Shown here piece after piece: positions 36,710-46,712 of a stretch of DNA of 64,000 bases; position 1 is the stretch's first letter, and each line of letters begins with the position of its first letter. The stretch comes from Linanthus parryae. Lineage: Eukaryota; Streptophyta; Magnoliopsida; Ericales; Polemoniaceae. The translations under genes were made by a program, and so were the position numbers. The DNA lies in the NCBI GenBank assembly GCA_023055425.1, contig JALGPY010000003.1:73693491-73757490 (forward strand), written 5' to 3'. A model generated the notes under the pieces. The model worked only from the letters and a program-made list of their open reading frames with translations, was not told the DNA's origin and ran no database searches.

Positions 36710-37106
36710 TGTTGGGTTTGTCTCGAATTCCGCAAGACAAATCGGGCTACCTGATGAGTATTTCTCTTCTGAGGATGTGATCTCTGAGGAGGTGATATCT
36801 TGGGCTTGGTGGGCTTTTCCATTTCCTCTAGTTTAGTATAAATAGAGGTGCTAGCTATTGTTTTATTTATAAGTTCAACTTAGAGTGACACACAGGTTTA
36901 GTTTGTAGGAGAGTTGAGAGGCTCGTAGAGAGAATTGTGGGTGTATGGTTTTTCGTACCAGGGAAAAATTTACTTGCCCCATGCATGTAGGCAACTTGCC
37001 TAAGCATATCAAATCTTATTTTTCTCGTTCTCCTACTTCGAGTGTTCGTGTAGTGACCGTGTTTGTTTACCCGTTGCGCGGGATTTCGACGTGATAAATC
37101 CCAACA
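36710..37106 (+). repeat. 5' LTR of the copia element
   Basis: TATA-like TATAAATAG at 36837-36845, about a third of the way in, suits an LTR promoter. Its first 29 bp are the piece copied at every internal array junction. Confidence 0.95.
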
Positions 37107-37108
37107 AG

Positions 37109-37121
37109 TGGTATCAAAGCC
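37109..37121 (+). other. Primer-binding site, initiator tRNA-Met type
   Basis: TGGTATCAAAGCC, two bases after the LTR; one mismatch from the usual plant copia TGGTATCAGAGCC. Confidence 0.9.
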
Positions 37122-37731
37122 TGGTTCGCGATCCGGGTTATACACGCGACGAGAACGGAGACGAGATTATATAGTTCTGGCAATGACAAAGTTTGCACGA
37201 CGGCGATTGGCGTCTTGAAGAACTCACGGCGATAAGGGACGAGGCTTGTCACGCTTGGGTTGAGAAGACGACGGGCAGGAGCAGTGCTTGGTAGCGCCGA
37301 CGTCCGTAGCTGGGTGCAGCAAGTTGTTAGAATACTCTTTCTTATTGCAATTGGAAAATCAAGGTATTCAAATCAACTCCCAACATTGCATTATTATATT
37401 GGATTAAGTGTGGGTTGTCCTGTTTTGTTGTCAATCTAAGAGGAGGGTTTGTTTTGATTAATTGTTGCATGGAACACAAGAAAAAAAAGGAGCTGCTGCA
37501 CACGTGAGGAGGAAAAGTCAGCAGCCGGAAAAGCAATCCACTGCATTGTGCCCGTGGACATCCAGTGTTCAATTCGCGCGATGTGTGGTCCAAATTGTTT
37601 TGGACGTATCTTGGGCTCCAAGAACCCGTTTGACTTGAAACAAGAGTCAAACCCTAGGTTTTTGGGTGTTGCCGATGCATTGGTGTGGTCGGATTCTGCA
37701 GATTGTGAATGGAAATTTGCAGATTGGTGTG

Positions 37732-38710
37732 ATGGCGGTGAAAAGTTCTAGTTTCGTGATTGAACAATTCAACGGCCACAACGATTTCTCTCTATGGAAG
37801 CAACGTGTGAAAAATATGTTGACACGGGAAGGTCTTATCAAGGCTCTCACGAAGAAGAAGTCCGGAAAGCCGGCAGGTATGATAGATGACAAGTGGGAGG
37901 AGATGCGAGAGATTGCGAATAGCACGGTTCAGCTATATCTCGGTAAGAGTACACTCTGGGAAGTCATCAATGAGACGGATCCCTACGAGCTGTGGACGAA
38001 GTTGGAGAACAGGTATAAGTCCAATTCATTGACGAGTCGACTGTTCTTGGAGCAGTTGTATGCGCTGCATATGGCCAAAGGGAAGGATTTTATGGAACAC
38101 TAGGATGAGTTCAACAGGGTTCTAACATAGCTGAATGCGTTTGATGCAAAGATTGAAAAAGAAGACCAAGAAATTGTATTGTTAGTTTCCCTATTATGAG
38201 AACATCAAGACTACGTTGATGTATTGGAAGGATACTATCAAGTTAGATGAGGTTGTTGCTACTCTTATTTCTCATGAGTCAGTAAGGAAGAAGGATACTG
38301 ACAAGACGCAACTTGATGGAATCATGGCTACATCAGAGGGAAGTCAAGATCGTGGAAGGAGGCAACAGAAGGAGGCTCATAGGAGGGGACGTTCCAAATC
38401 CAGAGGTGATAACTACAAGTCACAATGTTTATTTTGTAGTCTAGAAGGCCATATTCGAAAGTATTGTGAGAAGTACAAAGCGGCGAGGGAGATGAATCAA
38501 CCATCAGAGGCAACAGTCATTCAAAAGTCGGACAGTGATGAAGATCAAGTGTATGTGATGACAGTCACTTAAGGTAATGAGAACTCATATTGGATTTTAA
38601 ATTCTGGATGTTCGTTTCACATGTGTGCAGTCAAGAAGCAGTTTGCAACTTATCAAGCTTGTGATGGGGGTATTGTCAAGATGGCTAACAATTCGGCTAG
38701 TAAAGTCATG
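37732..38710 (+). pseudogene. gag and protease start of the copia element, broken
   Basis: The ATG at 37732 opens a copia gag: FVIEQFNGHNDFSLWKQRV, then KALTKKKSGKPAGM and LWTKLENRYKSNSLTSRLFL. A TAG at 38101-38103 and later stops break it. After a frameshift the frame at 38216-38572 carries the nucleocapsid zinc knuckle C-LF-C-SLEG-H-IRKY-C (38426-38467). After another stop the protease relic YWILNSGCSFHM appears, where the catalytic D-S-G of the family is N-S-G. Both changes mean it cannot make working protein. Confidence 0.9.
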
Positions 38711-39098
38711 TGGATCTTCTGTCACACAAGAGGCAAGGAGTATAGATCGGCTAGATACGCATGCGGGGCGTATGAATGAACAAGGGAAGCCACTAAGGAG
38801 ATGCACCGGGAACGGATGTGCAGGAGCACAAGGTGGACGTGCAAGGGCGTCCAAGCGTAAGACGGAGAAGGTGCAGGCTACACAAGATTTGTCGATTCTT
38901 CAAGGAGGTTGTCCAATCAAAGTGATCGAGACGCATATGAGGGTTAACGATCCACCGTTGATGAGAACATTGATGAAGAAAACTTCTGCAGAAGTGAAGA
39001 GGAAGCGAGTCTCGTTTGCATTTGACCTGGATGGTGGTGGTCTCTCCAATGATGTTCGAGCAGGTGGAGGGGTGAAGCCACACCTCTCCCCGAAGTAG
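38625..39098 (+). other. Unexplained 157-codon open frame where pol should be
   Basis: Open across the point where copia protease should continue into integrase. It begins in a shifted frame over the protease relic, then reads a basic, low-complexity protein (GNGCAGAQGGRARASKRKTEK) and ends just after a G-rich purine stretch. The other frames here are also open for 80-150 codons on both strands, so openness may reflect GC content rather than selection. No family recognised. Confidence 0.3.
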
Positions 39099-39292
39099 CA
39101 TACTTTGGGGCGCACCCGTGTTGGGGGTGCGAGGAGACACCCCAGGGAGGGGGCGCAAATGGGAGAATCTCGGTAGAGGTGCTGTGAGGGTTCGTGCATG
39201 ATGAGCATGGCAGATGCGGCAGAGTTGACATCAACAACGGAGGTGGCTGAGGAATTTGATGGCTCTTGCAGAATTCAAGCAAAGGTGTAGTT

Positions 39293-39690
39293 TGTTGAGT
39301 TTGTCTCGAATTCCACAAGACAAATCGGTGTACCCGATGCGTATGATTTCTCTTCTCAGGAGTTGATCTCTGATGAGGTGATAGCTTGGACTTGGTGGGC
39401 TTTTTCACCTCCTCTAGTTTAGTATAAATAGTGGTACTAGCTATTGTTTTATTTATAAGTTCAACTCAGATTTAGTGTGTAGGAGAGTTGAGAGACTCGT
39501 AGAGAGGATTGTGGGTGTACGGTTTTTCGTACCAGTGAAAATTCTTTCTTGCCCCATGCACGTAGGCAAGTTGACGAAGCACATTAAATTTTGTGTTCTT
39601 TATTTTTCTGGTTCTCCTACTTCGCATGTTCGTGTAGTGATCGTGTTTGCTTTTCCGTGGCGCGGGATTCCGACGTGATAAATCCCAACA
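39293..39690 (+). repeat. 3' LTR of the copia element
   Basis: TATAAATAG at 39423-39431. In the first 29 bp it differs from the 5' LTR at two positions (TGTTGAG, CCACAAG), and the array stubs match the 5' LTR version, not this one. Confidence 0.95.
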
Positions 39691-39695
39691 AAGAA

Positions 39696-40116
39696 ATCGT
39701 CTTCCATTGAATTATGAGTTTCCACATTTGATTCGTACACTTATGTGGTAATGCTGAGATTTGTTGTTGGTGGCCATTACTTGCGACTGAATACGCAGAT
39801 TTCAGTGTGTAATTATCGCGTTCTTCATAAACCATGTCCAGTCATCCTCTCTAGCTTCACCCGGGAGTGTGTTACGCATGATATCTTCTACATCCACAGT
39901 TAGAAGTTTTTCCTTCAATTTCTCAATGTTCCAGCCCTGATTTTCGGTATCTATGTAGTCACTGACCAATGTGTTCATACCTTCAGATGCAGGAGAATAA
40001 ACTTTGAAAGCTGGTGGACGAAGAATCCAGGGATAAGAGAACAGGTGAGTGGAGTTCCCATTGCTTATTTTCTTGAATGTATCAATTAATTCATTACTAG
40101 ATTTTTGTATTGATAA
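39696..40116 (-). pseudogene. Upstream part of the array's LINE (between RT and zf-RVT)
   Basis: The minus strand reads LSIQKSSNELIDTFKKISNG, then YPWILRPPAFKVYSPASEG, NQGWNIEKLKEKLL, EDIMRNTLPGEAREDDW, YTLKSAYSVASN and MWKLIIQWKTIS. This is the usual order between RT and zf-RVT in plant LINEs. It continues into the array unit once the copia element and one AAGAA copy are removed. It stops at the Helitron end; the RT itself was not found to the right of the Helitron. Confidence 0.82.
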
Positions 40117-40142
40117 TTTTTTTTCAAATACTAGGTTCCACC

Positions 40143-40161
40143 CCGCGCGCGTTGCGCGCGG
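40143..40161 (-). repeat. Helitron 3' hairpin
   Basis: An 8-bp perfect stem (CCGCGCGC / GCGCGCGG) with a 3-nt loop, 8 nt from the CTAG terminus; strikingly GC-rich in an AT-rich region. Confidence 0.85.
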
Positions 40162-40957
40162 TGTGGCCTTGGCATGTTTGCTTGTCTGATGGGCGAAGAT
40201 CGGCGTGCCATTGCACCGGGCGTTGTCGTTTGGCTTGGAAGATCACAATTGTCTCATTGTACGTGTAATTGGAATTCATGCGTCACATGAACAGTATAGT
40301 ACAAATTGTTGTTGATTTTTTGTAAGAGGAGGACGTCGAAATCTATGATTTGATGCAACAAATTGGTATTGCGTGTAGTAATCAAACGGAAGTAAATTGA
40401 TATTGACATTTACTAATGCCAGTGGACGTGTTTTTCATCTTACATATTTTCCTTAAAAGAAAAAATAATTATGTTTACAACCGTGTGTTTGTGATATAAT
40501 AACTTCGCACCTTATATTCTTGGATTCCAAATAGATATCATAGAAAATCATACTTATTTAAAATTGATTTTCGTAATTATACCCTGCTGCTCTGACAGAC
40601 GCCTTAATTGCTCCGCTACCACCCAGAAAGCACAATTATAACCTGAAACCCTAATCAATTGTCAACGCCTAGTTTCCTCTCCAATCAGTCACACGCTGAG
40701 TCCTTTTGATTTACGTTTCATCATTAAGATCTGTCGTTTTGTGTGTGTTGAAGATTTCTGCGGCAGATTTAGTGGGGTTTGCAATATCTTCTAATTGATT
40801 GAAAGCGTGCATTTAGTACAGATGTGTCTCTTAGAAGATGCATGGTAATAAGTTCTTTGAATGGATGTGAACAGTTGCAACGGTCTTCTCAAATTTATAT
40901 TCATCTACTGTATATAAGCACAACCAATTTGCTGTGGACATAACATAGAATACAGCA

Positions 40958-41374
40958 ATGGACTATAGTAAAGAAAGTAGTGATGGTAAGGTGAGGAAGG
41001 GTGACAAGAAGAAGATCAAGAAGAAGGTTAAGAAAAATCAGAGGTATGAGAGTGAGTTGAGTATGTCTTCGTGGGAGAGTTGGCATGATCACTCGTATGT
41101 GCTTGGGAAGGGGTCGGAGTCAACTATATATTCGGATGCATCGGATAAAGATGAATTCTGGCGGGTTGACACAGCTTCCTCTTTTCCAAATAATTGGACC
41201 TGTACTTACCATCCCGGCACAAGTAACAAGAACAAAGTTAAAGGCAAAAGCAGTGAAGGTTTGCGGCGGAAAAAAGCAAATTGTCCACCGGATGGTACAC
41301 AAGATCAGGGCGGGAAGAGGAAGAACAGAGATGATGGCGTTGTCGATTCGTCCCAGAAGAAACGGAAGGTGTAG
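40958..41374 (+). CDS. Hypothetical basic nuclear-type protein (138 aa)
   Basis: No family is recognised. The frame starts at 40958 with MDYSKESSDG and is Lys-rich (KGDKKKIKKKVKKNQRY). It has a Ser/Trp/Asp-rich middle and a second basic tail ending in SSQKKRKV, a classical monopartite nuclear-localisation pattern. A TATATAA element lies at 40911-40917, about 40 bp upstream, and an acceptor-like AATACAG precedes the ATG directly, so this may be a last exon or a short transcript of its own. It is the only plausible plus-strand gene in the Helitron and lies next to its 3' end. It could be a captured exon or a chance frame. Confidence 0.42.
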   Translation: MDYSKESSDGKVRKGDKKKIKKKVKKNQRYESELSMSSWESWHDHSYVLGKGSESTIYSDASDKDEFWRVDTASSFPNNWTCTYHPGTSNKNKVKGKSSEGLRRKKANCPPDGTQDQGGKRKNRDDGVVDSSQKKRKV

Positions 41375-42082
41375 AGGGTCTTGCATCTTCTGGTATTCTG
41401 TTCCAGTGAAGTGTAGTTTGATGTTAGGTTTTATGATGAGTGTCATGCAGTTGGGTTATGTTTAGTTTGAATTAGTTATGCAAAACTATGCAATTATGGA
41501 ATATATTTTGTCTATTAATGCAGTTTTTAATTTGAGTTAATTTAATGTTTGTTCGCATTGGTTTGTTGTCCAATCCGAAGCACGTATCATTTGCAAGTTT
41601 GTATATGGCATCAACCAATTTATTGTATTGGATTAATGATAATATTATATGAATCACACATCACAATATGGTATCATAGCATATTAGATGAATCACAAAT
41701 CAAAATATGGAACCATAGCAGTTTTACTGTACAAAAATTACAACCACTAAATCCATTGAAGAACAACCAGTAAATGGAAGAAATAGTTTCTGATAATCTC
41801 TGGTTGTGTCACTGCTATTTGTCATTTACTGGATATCTCCAATAGATTTAGTGATCGTAAATTGATGTGTTTATTATTATGTTCGGAGGCAAGCTTAGAT
41901 ATACAGTACGATGTATTCGCAAGATTATATTTATAGCTTTGCTGACCCCCATTTTTTTTAAAAACATTCCCTTTGTCGATAAGTTATCCATTTAATTATG
42001 TTTAACGAAGCTCACCGGTATTCATCATTCGATGTGAGTTCAGTGCCAGAGAACTTGAACATACCACTGGCTAGCAGTCTTC
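41375..42082. other. Helitron interior without a recognised gene
   Basis: AT-rich; nothing found on either strand apart from short chance frames. Confidence 0.45.
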
Positions 42083-42341
42083 TAATATAGATAAATGAAG
42101 TGAAATAACAGCTCGTAAGTAAGTGAAATACAAATTGTTGACATAGCTATTATTTATTTGAACATAAAAATCACAGGATAACATGCATGGAGGGACGTAA
42201 TTGCCATACAGATGAGATTGCATTAGTCTGTGTATGGAGAAGAGGTATAACGCTTACAACTTTCTAAATTGTCCTCGACAATTAGATCTTGAATAATATC
42301 TGGAGCATCAAATAATATTATGTAACAATCACTTTGTCATG
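42083..42341 (-). repeat. Diverged second copy of the RNase H-like gene's 3' end
   Basis: Matches 42971-43229 at an offset of about 888 bp, including TAACGCTTACAACTTTCTAA and ATCTTGAATAATATCTGGAG, with scattered substitutions. It covers the last coding part and 3' flank of the RNase H-like gene, so it is a truncated segmental duplicate and not a gene. Confidence 0.8.
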
Positions 42342-42970
42342 ACTGAATATTGTTCGGAGATGAGATTGCATTAGCCTGTGTTGGTTGGTTTTGTTCTGTT
42401 CGCTCTTTCTTGTTTTTATCATCCCCTTCATCGATAAGTTACAACTTTGACAATGTTAAATGGTGCTCACTGATATTCGTCGTTTGTCATTAGTTCATAC
42501 CACAGGTGCTACAATGTATATTAGTTGACGTTTTACACATCAGATATATGATGGATGGTGCAAACAATGCACCGTCAATTACTACAACAATTTCATGGGG
42601 ACCGCAGTTTTAATATAATGGGTCTTATTATTTAAAAATAAATAATAATGGGCTTTGGTTGCTTTGGGCCAATCTTTATTACGAATAGAACTTTGCATAT
42701 GTGGGTCTAATAAAATTTTGCTATTCCAGTTCACCCAAAAGTTATAATTTTTTAAGATTGTAAATTCAAATTGTTAAAATATTTAAACTTAATGCCTATT
42801 ACCTTGTAAAGATAAAAGCAGGCCTAAGTGAGCCAAGTGTGTGTGGGCTGAATTTGGTCCCCTTTGTTCGGGTGCGGGACAATGTGCAGTACCTTGCATT
42901 GCGGGTTTTGGTGCGGGCTAAGCCGCATATTGACACTATAGCGGGCACTATTAGATTCATATCAGCGTTA
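42342..42970. other. Spacer between the two duplicate 3' ends
   Basis: No gene seen. There is a GC-richer patch at 42820-42950. Confidence 0.45.
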
Positions 42971-43110
42971 TAATATGAATAATTGAAGTGAACTAACAAC
43001 TTTTCAGTACGTGAAATATAAACTATTGACATAGCCAGTATTTGTTTGAAGATGAAAATTAGAGGATAGCATGGGCAGAGTGACATAATTGCCATACAGA
43101 TGAGATTGCA

Positions 43111-43923
43111 TTAGTCTGTGTCAGTTGAGGAGGTGTAACGCTTACAACTTTCTAATTTGTCCTCAACAATCAGATCTTGAATAATATCTGGAGCATCATA
43201 TAATATTTTGTAACGATCACTTTGTCGAGATCCCATAGATGCAAGCTGCTCTGCAACGCTATTGTCCAGTTTTTCGATAGGGATCAAGGCTATCTTCATT
43301 CGTCTGAGTAATGCATATCCATCACGGATCTCGCGCCTCATCGAGAGTGGGGCAATAGTCTGCAGATGAAAGATTTTGCTGGCCTCATAGTTGGAGGTCT
43401 CAATCTTGATTTCTTTCCAGTCATTTTCATAAGCCGAATGAATACCTTGATAAATTGCCCACAGCTCACTTTCCAATTGAGTGACACCATCAATTCTTCC
43501 TATGAAACCAAGCTGCCAGTTTTCATTGTCGTCGCGGCAGACACCACCGATTCCACCGGTATTGGTTACCGGTGAGGTAAAACCATGCACACTTATCCTT
43601 ATCACTCCTTGAAGGTAGAGAAATAAATATCCAGATATATGTCAGGTGCATATTTCGATTAATGTGGCAGGAAATAAGATATGTCACCGGCTAACTAATA
43701 TCGTAGAATGTTGTGACCGCATTACATTTTGAAAGTACTGTATATACGAAAACATGGTAGGAAACTTACTGCGATGAGTCAAAATGGGAGGCGGAGGTGT
43801 TTCTTGAAATCGAGTTGCTGCAGTAACAAACATCGCGAGTGATGGACTTGAAGATGAGGAACTTGCAATAGTTTCATTGCTGGTTACTTCTTCCTCGGAG
43901 ACTGCTCTTCTGTGTTTTGACAT
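43111..43923 (-). CDS. RNase H-like (RVT_3-type) protein, catalytic acids missing (about 216 aa)
   Basis: Exon 1 is 43923-43770 (MSKHRRAVSEEEVTSNE, a Ser run, ending THR) with donor GTAAGT. Exon 2 is about 43607-43111, phase 1. Exon 2 has the RNase H fold pattern of plant LINE-derived proteins: GGIGGVCRDDNENWQLGF, QLESELWAIYQGIHSA, KIETSNYEASKIF and NSVAEQLASMG. The active site of this family is D-E-D-D. Here the first D (VDG in the family) is H (VHG), the ETD motif is ETS and the last D (VAD) is E, so only the Glu remains. The frame is nevertheless intact with sound splice sites. It is probably a captured or domesticated RNase H-fold gene with a non-catalytic role, if expressed. An alternative acceptor 3 bp further in is possible. 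Confidence 0.68.
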
Positions 43924-44753
43924 TGCAACGGCTTATTCTATGAATAGATAGTTTATGATCCTTGTTCAGCTGAATAATGGATCTATAGCTTTCTTATAGA
44001 AGAGGTGAGTTGAAATGCATGGTAGATAATGCCAGATAAAACTGGACAATTGGTCCGTGACTTTGTCAGGCAATTTGTTTCTTTTTATTTGACTGTTTGC
44101 ACATTCAGCACTCACTTACTGTCACTGGATTCGTACGTGGCATGAATGTGTGTATGAACGACAAGAGTTCCGTGAACTACGTTGTCATTGTTCACATGTA
44201 TGACAGACGGTTTTTATTATAAGTGGTATGAATATGTGTATATACGATACTGACACTCTGTGTAAACGCTATCCTGAATATATACGCTGCAATTCAAGGT
44301 ATTCTAATATGTGCGAACTGATACCATATCCAGAACACTGAAGTTGCTGAAGTTTTTCATTAACAGGTATACTATATTAGATGTGCAGATTATATTCGGT
44401 TACGGACGAAAGAAATTGTGTCAATATTGAATTGACCGAGGACATTCTAACTTTATAATGGCAGAAATCATTTCTTCGTATTTACAGACGATGCTGTGAC
44501 ATACTTGTGAATGTATTGTTTTTTGTACATTTAAATAAAAGAAGTCGATAATGTAAGAACCATTAGTAGTCGCTTCATTATTAGTTGCGGTAGATGCAGA
44601 AAGTGGTACAATTTTTAACATAACACAACTAAGAGGAAACATCATTGTGAATAGTGCAATGCAGTGTAACAGCAATGAGGCAAACATTCGGTGGTCTTTC
44701 TCTTCAGATGTTGAGCAGCATTGTCTTTGACTGTGCATGGAATATCAATTTGT
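43924..44753. other. Spacer without a recognised gene
   Basis: Would hold the promoter of the minus-strand RNase H-like gene; no motif could be assigned. Confidence 0.4.
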
Positions 44754-45410
44754 TTACCATGCATACTGAACTTCCTTCACAACCCATTTAATTACCCTGT
44801 GGTTGTTTGGCTGCGTGCGTTTGAACACGCGAACATACACATTCTCATTTGCATTTTCCATGTTCAAGCCAACCAGTAGAGCTTCTTGTTCCTGAGAAAA
44901 TAATGCCGTTATTTGTGTACTACATAACTATGAGCAGCTGCATATTTCATATGAATAAGTACCGCACTGTGGTTGTAGCTGTTCGGATCAAGTTATGTAA
45001 TACCTGTGGTGTCATTGCTGCCAGATTTTCAGCTGTGTTTCGGAGGAGAGTCTCCGCAGCCTGGCCGAAAATCATCACATCCATTATTCCAGTGTCATCT
45101 CGCAGTTCCACCATAACTCGACATCTGTGAAAATGGTATGTAATCATATTATACACGAATGTACCTGTGATGTGTGAACTGGTGGTGTTCAATTATAGCC
45201 AGTGGACTTCGTAAATTTTAATGTAATCATCAGTTACGAAATAATCAACCTGGGGCTTGTGTTGCATTGTATGTCATTACATACGGGACAGTATGGACGT
45301 CGACGTTCACGATTGCAACGGTTACACGCATTGAACCAAGTGGTTTGACTGGTCGGAAAGATACGTGTTGATACCCTAAGCCAGGCTTCTTCATACATAG
45401 GCTTCTCAGC
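44754..45410 (-). pseudogene. RPA70-like gene copy 2, C-terminal DNA-binding domain only
   Basis: Three minus-strand exons match the last three of the complete RPA copy. The first ends at 45250 (EEAWLRVST, ACNRCNRERRRPYCPVCND with its C-x2-C...C-x2-C zinc ligands). The second is 45124-45004 (CRVMVELRDDTGIMDVMIFGQAAETLL). The third is 44891-44754 (ENVYVRVFKRTQPNNHRVIKW, stop). The middle exon is 121 nt, exactly as in copy 1, and phases and GT-AG sites are conserved. No exons for the first two OB folds were found upstream, where the B3 gene lies, and the start of the first exon is uncertain. So it is a 5'-truncated copy, or a gene whose 5' exons I cannot see. Confidence 0.68.
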
Positions 45411-46712
45411 GTTGGACGAAGCCGGAGAAACAGAAATCAGAACGATGCATTATGAAATAAACATGTTTGAATGAAGTTAAATTAGGATTAAGAGGAGAGA
45501 TTGAAGAGCAAAGGGCAGATATATGCGAGAAGAAGAATTCCGTGAAAGATTGTGCGTAGAAAATACTTATTGTAAATTGAGAAGCCAAAAGTATACGCAG
45601 ATCAAAAAATAGTTTGACACAGTTGGGTATACTGTAATTTCACACATTCTGTGATAACAATAATTTGACGTTTTCTAACTTTACCAGTGACGCACGAATA
45701 TCTGCAATCTTGGACGGCATCATCTTCAGAATACAATGGATTTGTTAGTTGTATACTGATACAATTTCTGAATCTCAATTGTATTGATTGCAATTTGATA
45801 TTGATTTTAAACATGGGAAGCAGTTCTTATATAGTGAGTTCTTCCCTACCTGTGCTCACATATTCTGCAATATATAATCAATGTAATTCCTAAATTCGAG
45901 GTAACCATTGCAAGTTGAATTTTCATCCCGTTATTTCATATGTGTTGATCATGTCTTGAATTGACAGTTCACATTCGTAGTTAATTTCTTGTGCAATTTG
46001 CAGAGATGGTCACATGATCACAATTACTTCTGCACTATCTGATCAGCGAGTGCTTCCCAAGAGGGTTCATATATCAATGAGCTATTTGGAAGCTTGTCAC
46101 CTAATTGCATCCGAAATTGAAAAGATATGCTCTGTAGAGACCTCTGCCAACCGTTCAATATCTGTGACTTTCTGTGTGCAGACTGAGTATGTAGGCAGGT
46201 GTATTTCTGCTTTGTCATCGGGTATACATTGCAACAAATGCACTACTTGAAGTTTGCATGTGTGGAATCTCAAGGCATTGAATTGTGCAACAGCATGTGA
46301 GTGTCATAGTTTGATATTATTCAATCGGATTCGACAATTGAAGTACTGTTGTTACTTGTGTGCAAGATTTGGCTTTATTATTACTGCAGCTGGAATTGTT
46401 AAGTTAGGTTCTGTCTGAAGATGCCAAGTTCAATTCAAATAAAAAGAACAGAGATAGATACTTTGATATGTCACAATATATGTGAAACATAATGTAATTT
46501 AATGCATTAGATATTAAGCAAACAATAGACAGAGCTTTGAATTACACGATACATGATGCATGTCATTAAAATAATAGTCATATTGCGACATTAGGTTGTT
46601 ATGTTTTTGCAAAGATAATAATATAGAACAATACCGGAACAGGTAGCTAGAATGACAATATTAAAAGGGATGTCTGGTTATTCTTAGTACACACAACTTT
46701 CATACGTTGAGG
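45411..46712. other. Region between RPA copy 2 and the B3 gene
   Basis: No coding match on either strand. Short frames (for example 46014-46250) show no family resemblance. Confidence 0.4.

Larger units (their letters stand above)
34490..36732. repeat. Array unit 9 (2243 bp), joined to the complete LTR element
   Basis: Edge type. It has a 3-bp deletion in the GRF tail near 35334. Its terminal 23 bp plus the closing CAAGAC belong to the real 5' LTR (36710-36738), so this is the ancestral right junction rather than a copied one. Confidence 0.94.
16526..36738. repeat. Tandem array of nine 2.25-kb units
   Basis: Nine head-to-tail copies, counted from CAAGAC to CAAGAC, with starts at 16526, 18773, 21018, 23264, 25509, 27754, 29999, 32245 and 34490, and a closing CAAGAC at 36733-36738. 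Unit lengths are 2243-2247 bp. Each unit contains a plus-strand GRF zinc-finger pseudogene, a minus-strand LINE zf-RVT/RNase H remnant and, at its right edge, the first 29 bp of the LTR that is complete only at 36710. Units 2-6 look almost identical by eye. Units 1, 8 and 9 are the most diverged, as expected for the edges of an array evolving by unequal exchange. Confidence 0.97.
36710..39690 (+). mobile_element. Copia-type LTR retrotransposon without pol (2981 bp)
   Basis: LTRs at 36710-37106 (397 bp) and 39293-39690 (398 bp) begin TGTTG and end CCCAACA. The 5-bp target duplication AAGAA is exact (36705-36709 and 39691-39695). Joining the sequence across the duplication restores an uninterrupted LINE reading (MWKLIIQWKTISF then FAWK), which confirms both ends. 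The internal region is only 2.19 kb. It holds a broken gag and the start of a protease, but no integrase, RT or RNase H of its own, so it could only move in trans. The two LTRs differ at many positions, so the insertion is not recent. Confidence 0.95.

Noticed and set aside
16526..36738. CRISPR-like array
   Set aside because: The repeat unit is 2.25 kb with no short repeat-spacer structure, in a plant nuclear context.
16526..36738. Centromeric satellite or rDNA intergenic repeat
   Set aside because: The unit is a recognisable composite of a pseudogene, a LINE end and an LTR tip, with both ancestral flanks present. It contains no rRNA sequence.
38944..39408. Minus-strand 154-codon frame over the copia 3' part
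   Set aside because: Several frames are open on both strands here; this one crosses into the 3' LTR and has no family match.
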